Of a DNA stretch of 33,125 bases, positions 33,043 to 33,125 are shown one piece after another. Every line of letters starts with the position of its first letter. Positions within the stretch are counted from its first letter, which is position 1. Source of the stretch: Clostridiales bacterium (GTDB taxonomy: Bacteria; Bacillota; Clostridia; Lachnospirales; Lachnospiraceae); contig JAAYQP010000256.1 of the NCBI GenBank assembly GCA_012519195.1, positions 1 to 33,125 of the forward strand, in the 5' to 3' direction. The notes below the pieces were generated by a model. That model did no database searches, was not told the DNA's origin, and saw only the letters and a list, made by a program, of their open reading frames with translations. The position numbers and the translations under genes are program-made.

Positions 33043-33115
33043 TGAGACATCCGGGACTCGAACCCGGGACACCTTGATTAAAAGTCAAGTGCTCTACCGT
33101 CTGAGCTAATATCCC
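33043..33115 (-). tRNA. tRNA-Lys (anticodon UUU)
   Basis: The 73-base minus-strand RNA folds as a full cloverleaf: acceptor GGGATAT with ATGTCTC (two G-U pairs), D arm GCTC...GAGC, anticodon stem CTTGA/TCAAG with loop CTTTTAA (anticodon TTT), variable loop GTGTC and T arm CCGGG-TTCGAGT-CCCGG. The discriminator is A and CCA is not encoded, being followed by CTA. Confidence 0.95.
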
Positions 33116-33125
33116 GTATTATATA

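Noticed and set aside
32894-33088. 64-codon open frame over the tRNA-Lys region
   Set aside because: It overlaps the tRNA and its terminator, and the N-terminal residues simply translate tRNA sequence.

Overview
The window looks like chromosomal DNA of a low-GC, motile, spore-forming Clostridia member, most likely Lachnospiraceae. This is inferred from family composition: BofA and YaaL/DUF2508, a large FliK-like protein fused into the flagellin operon, a divergent PEP carboxykinase, a Met T-box, and AT-rich spacers with consensus sigma-A promoters. I see no insertion sequence, prophage, integrase or CRISPR array. The window is ordinary core genome with a few unusual accessory features.

Left end (1-8.4 kb). 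The minus strand starts a Tad/Flp-type pilus operon: a TadZ/CpaE-like protein with a degenerate P-loop, then the N-terminal third of the CpaF ATPase, which runs off the window. Next are bofA (minus) and yaaL (plus), divergent instead of in their usual tandem. A flagellar unit on the minus strand follows: a 1110-residue FliK-like protein, flagellin and FliS. A degenerate 17-bp tandem repeat and a long bidirectional terminator lie after fliS.

Middle (8.5-21.7 kb). The plus strand carries a DUF885 metallopeptidase lipoprotein and pckA with its own promoter. metG (minus) sits behind a T-box leader whose specifier reads AUG. A lipoprotein fusing DUF4846 to a CapA domain is divergent from it. galE (minus) is followed by a plus-strand nuclease-like protein with a D-x8-ExQ motif and a C-terminal helix-turn-helix. 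An S1-domain protein has a hairpin between its Shine-Dalgarno sequence and its start. A small alarmone synthetase (minus) closes the block.

Right end (22-33.1 kb). A heterodimeric ABC exporter pair is preceded by a strong promoter, a 30-codon leader ORF, an intrinsic terminator and an 8-codon mini-ORF. This is the layout of ribosome-mediated attenuation. A convergent two-component system, transketolase, a P-loop kinase, an ECF S component, a sirtuin and tRNA-Lys(UUU) are all on the minus strand.

The best leads for undescribed biology are the ABC exporter leader, the S1 start-site hairpin, the nuclease-like orphan, the DUF4846-CapA fusion, and the sirtuin / ECF / kinase neighbourhood. All functions are assigned by reading motifs by eye; no database search was run.
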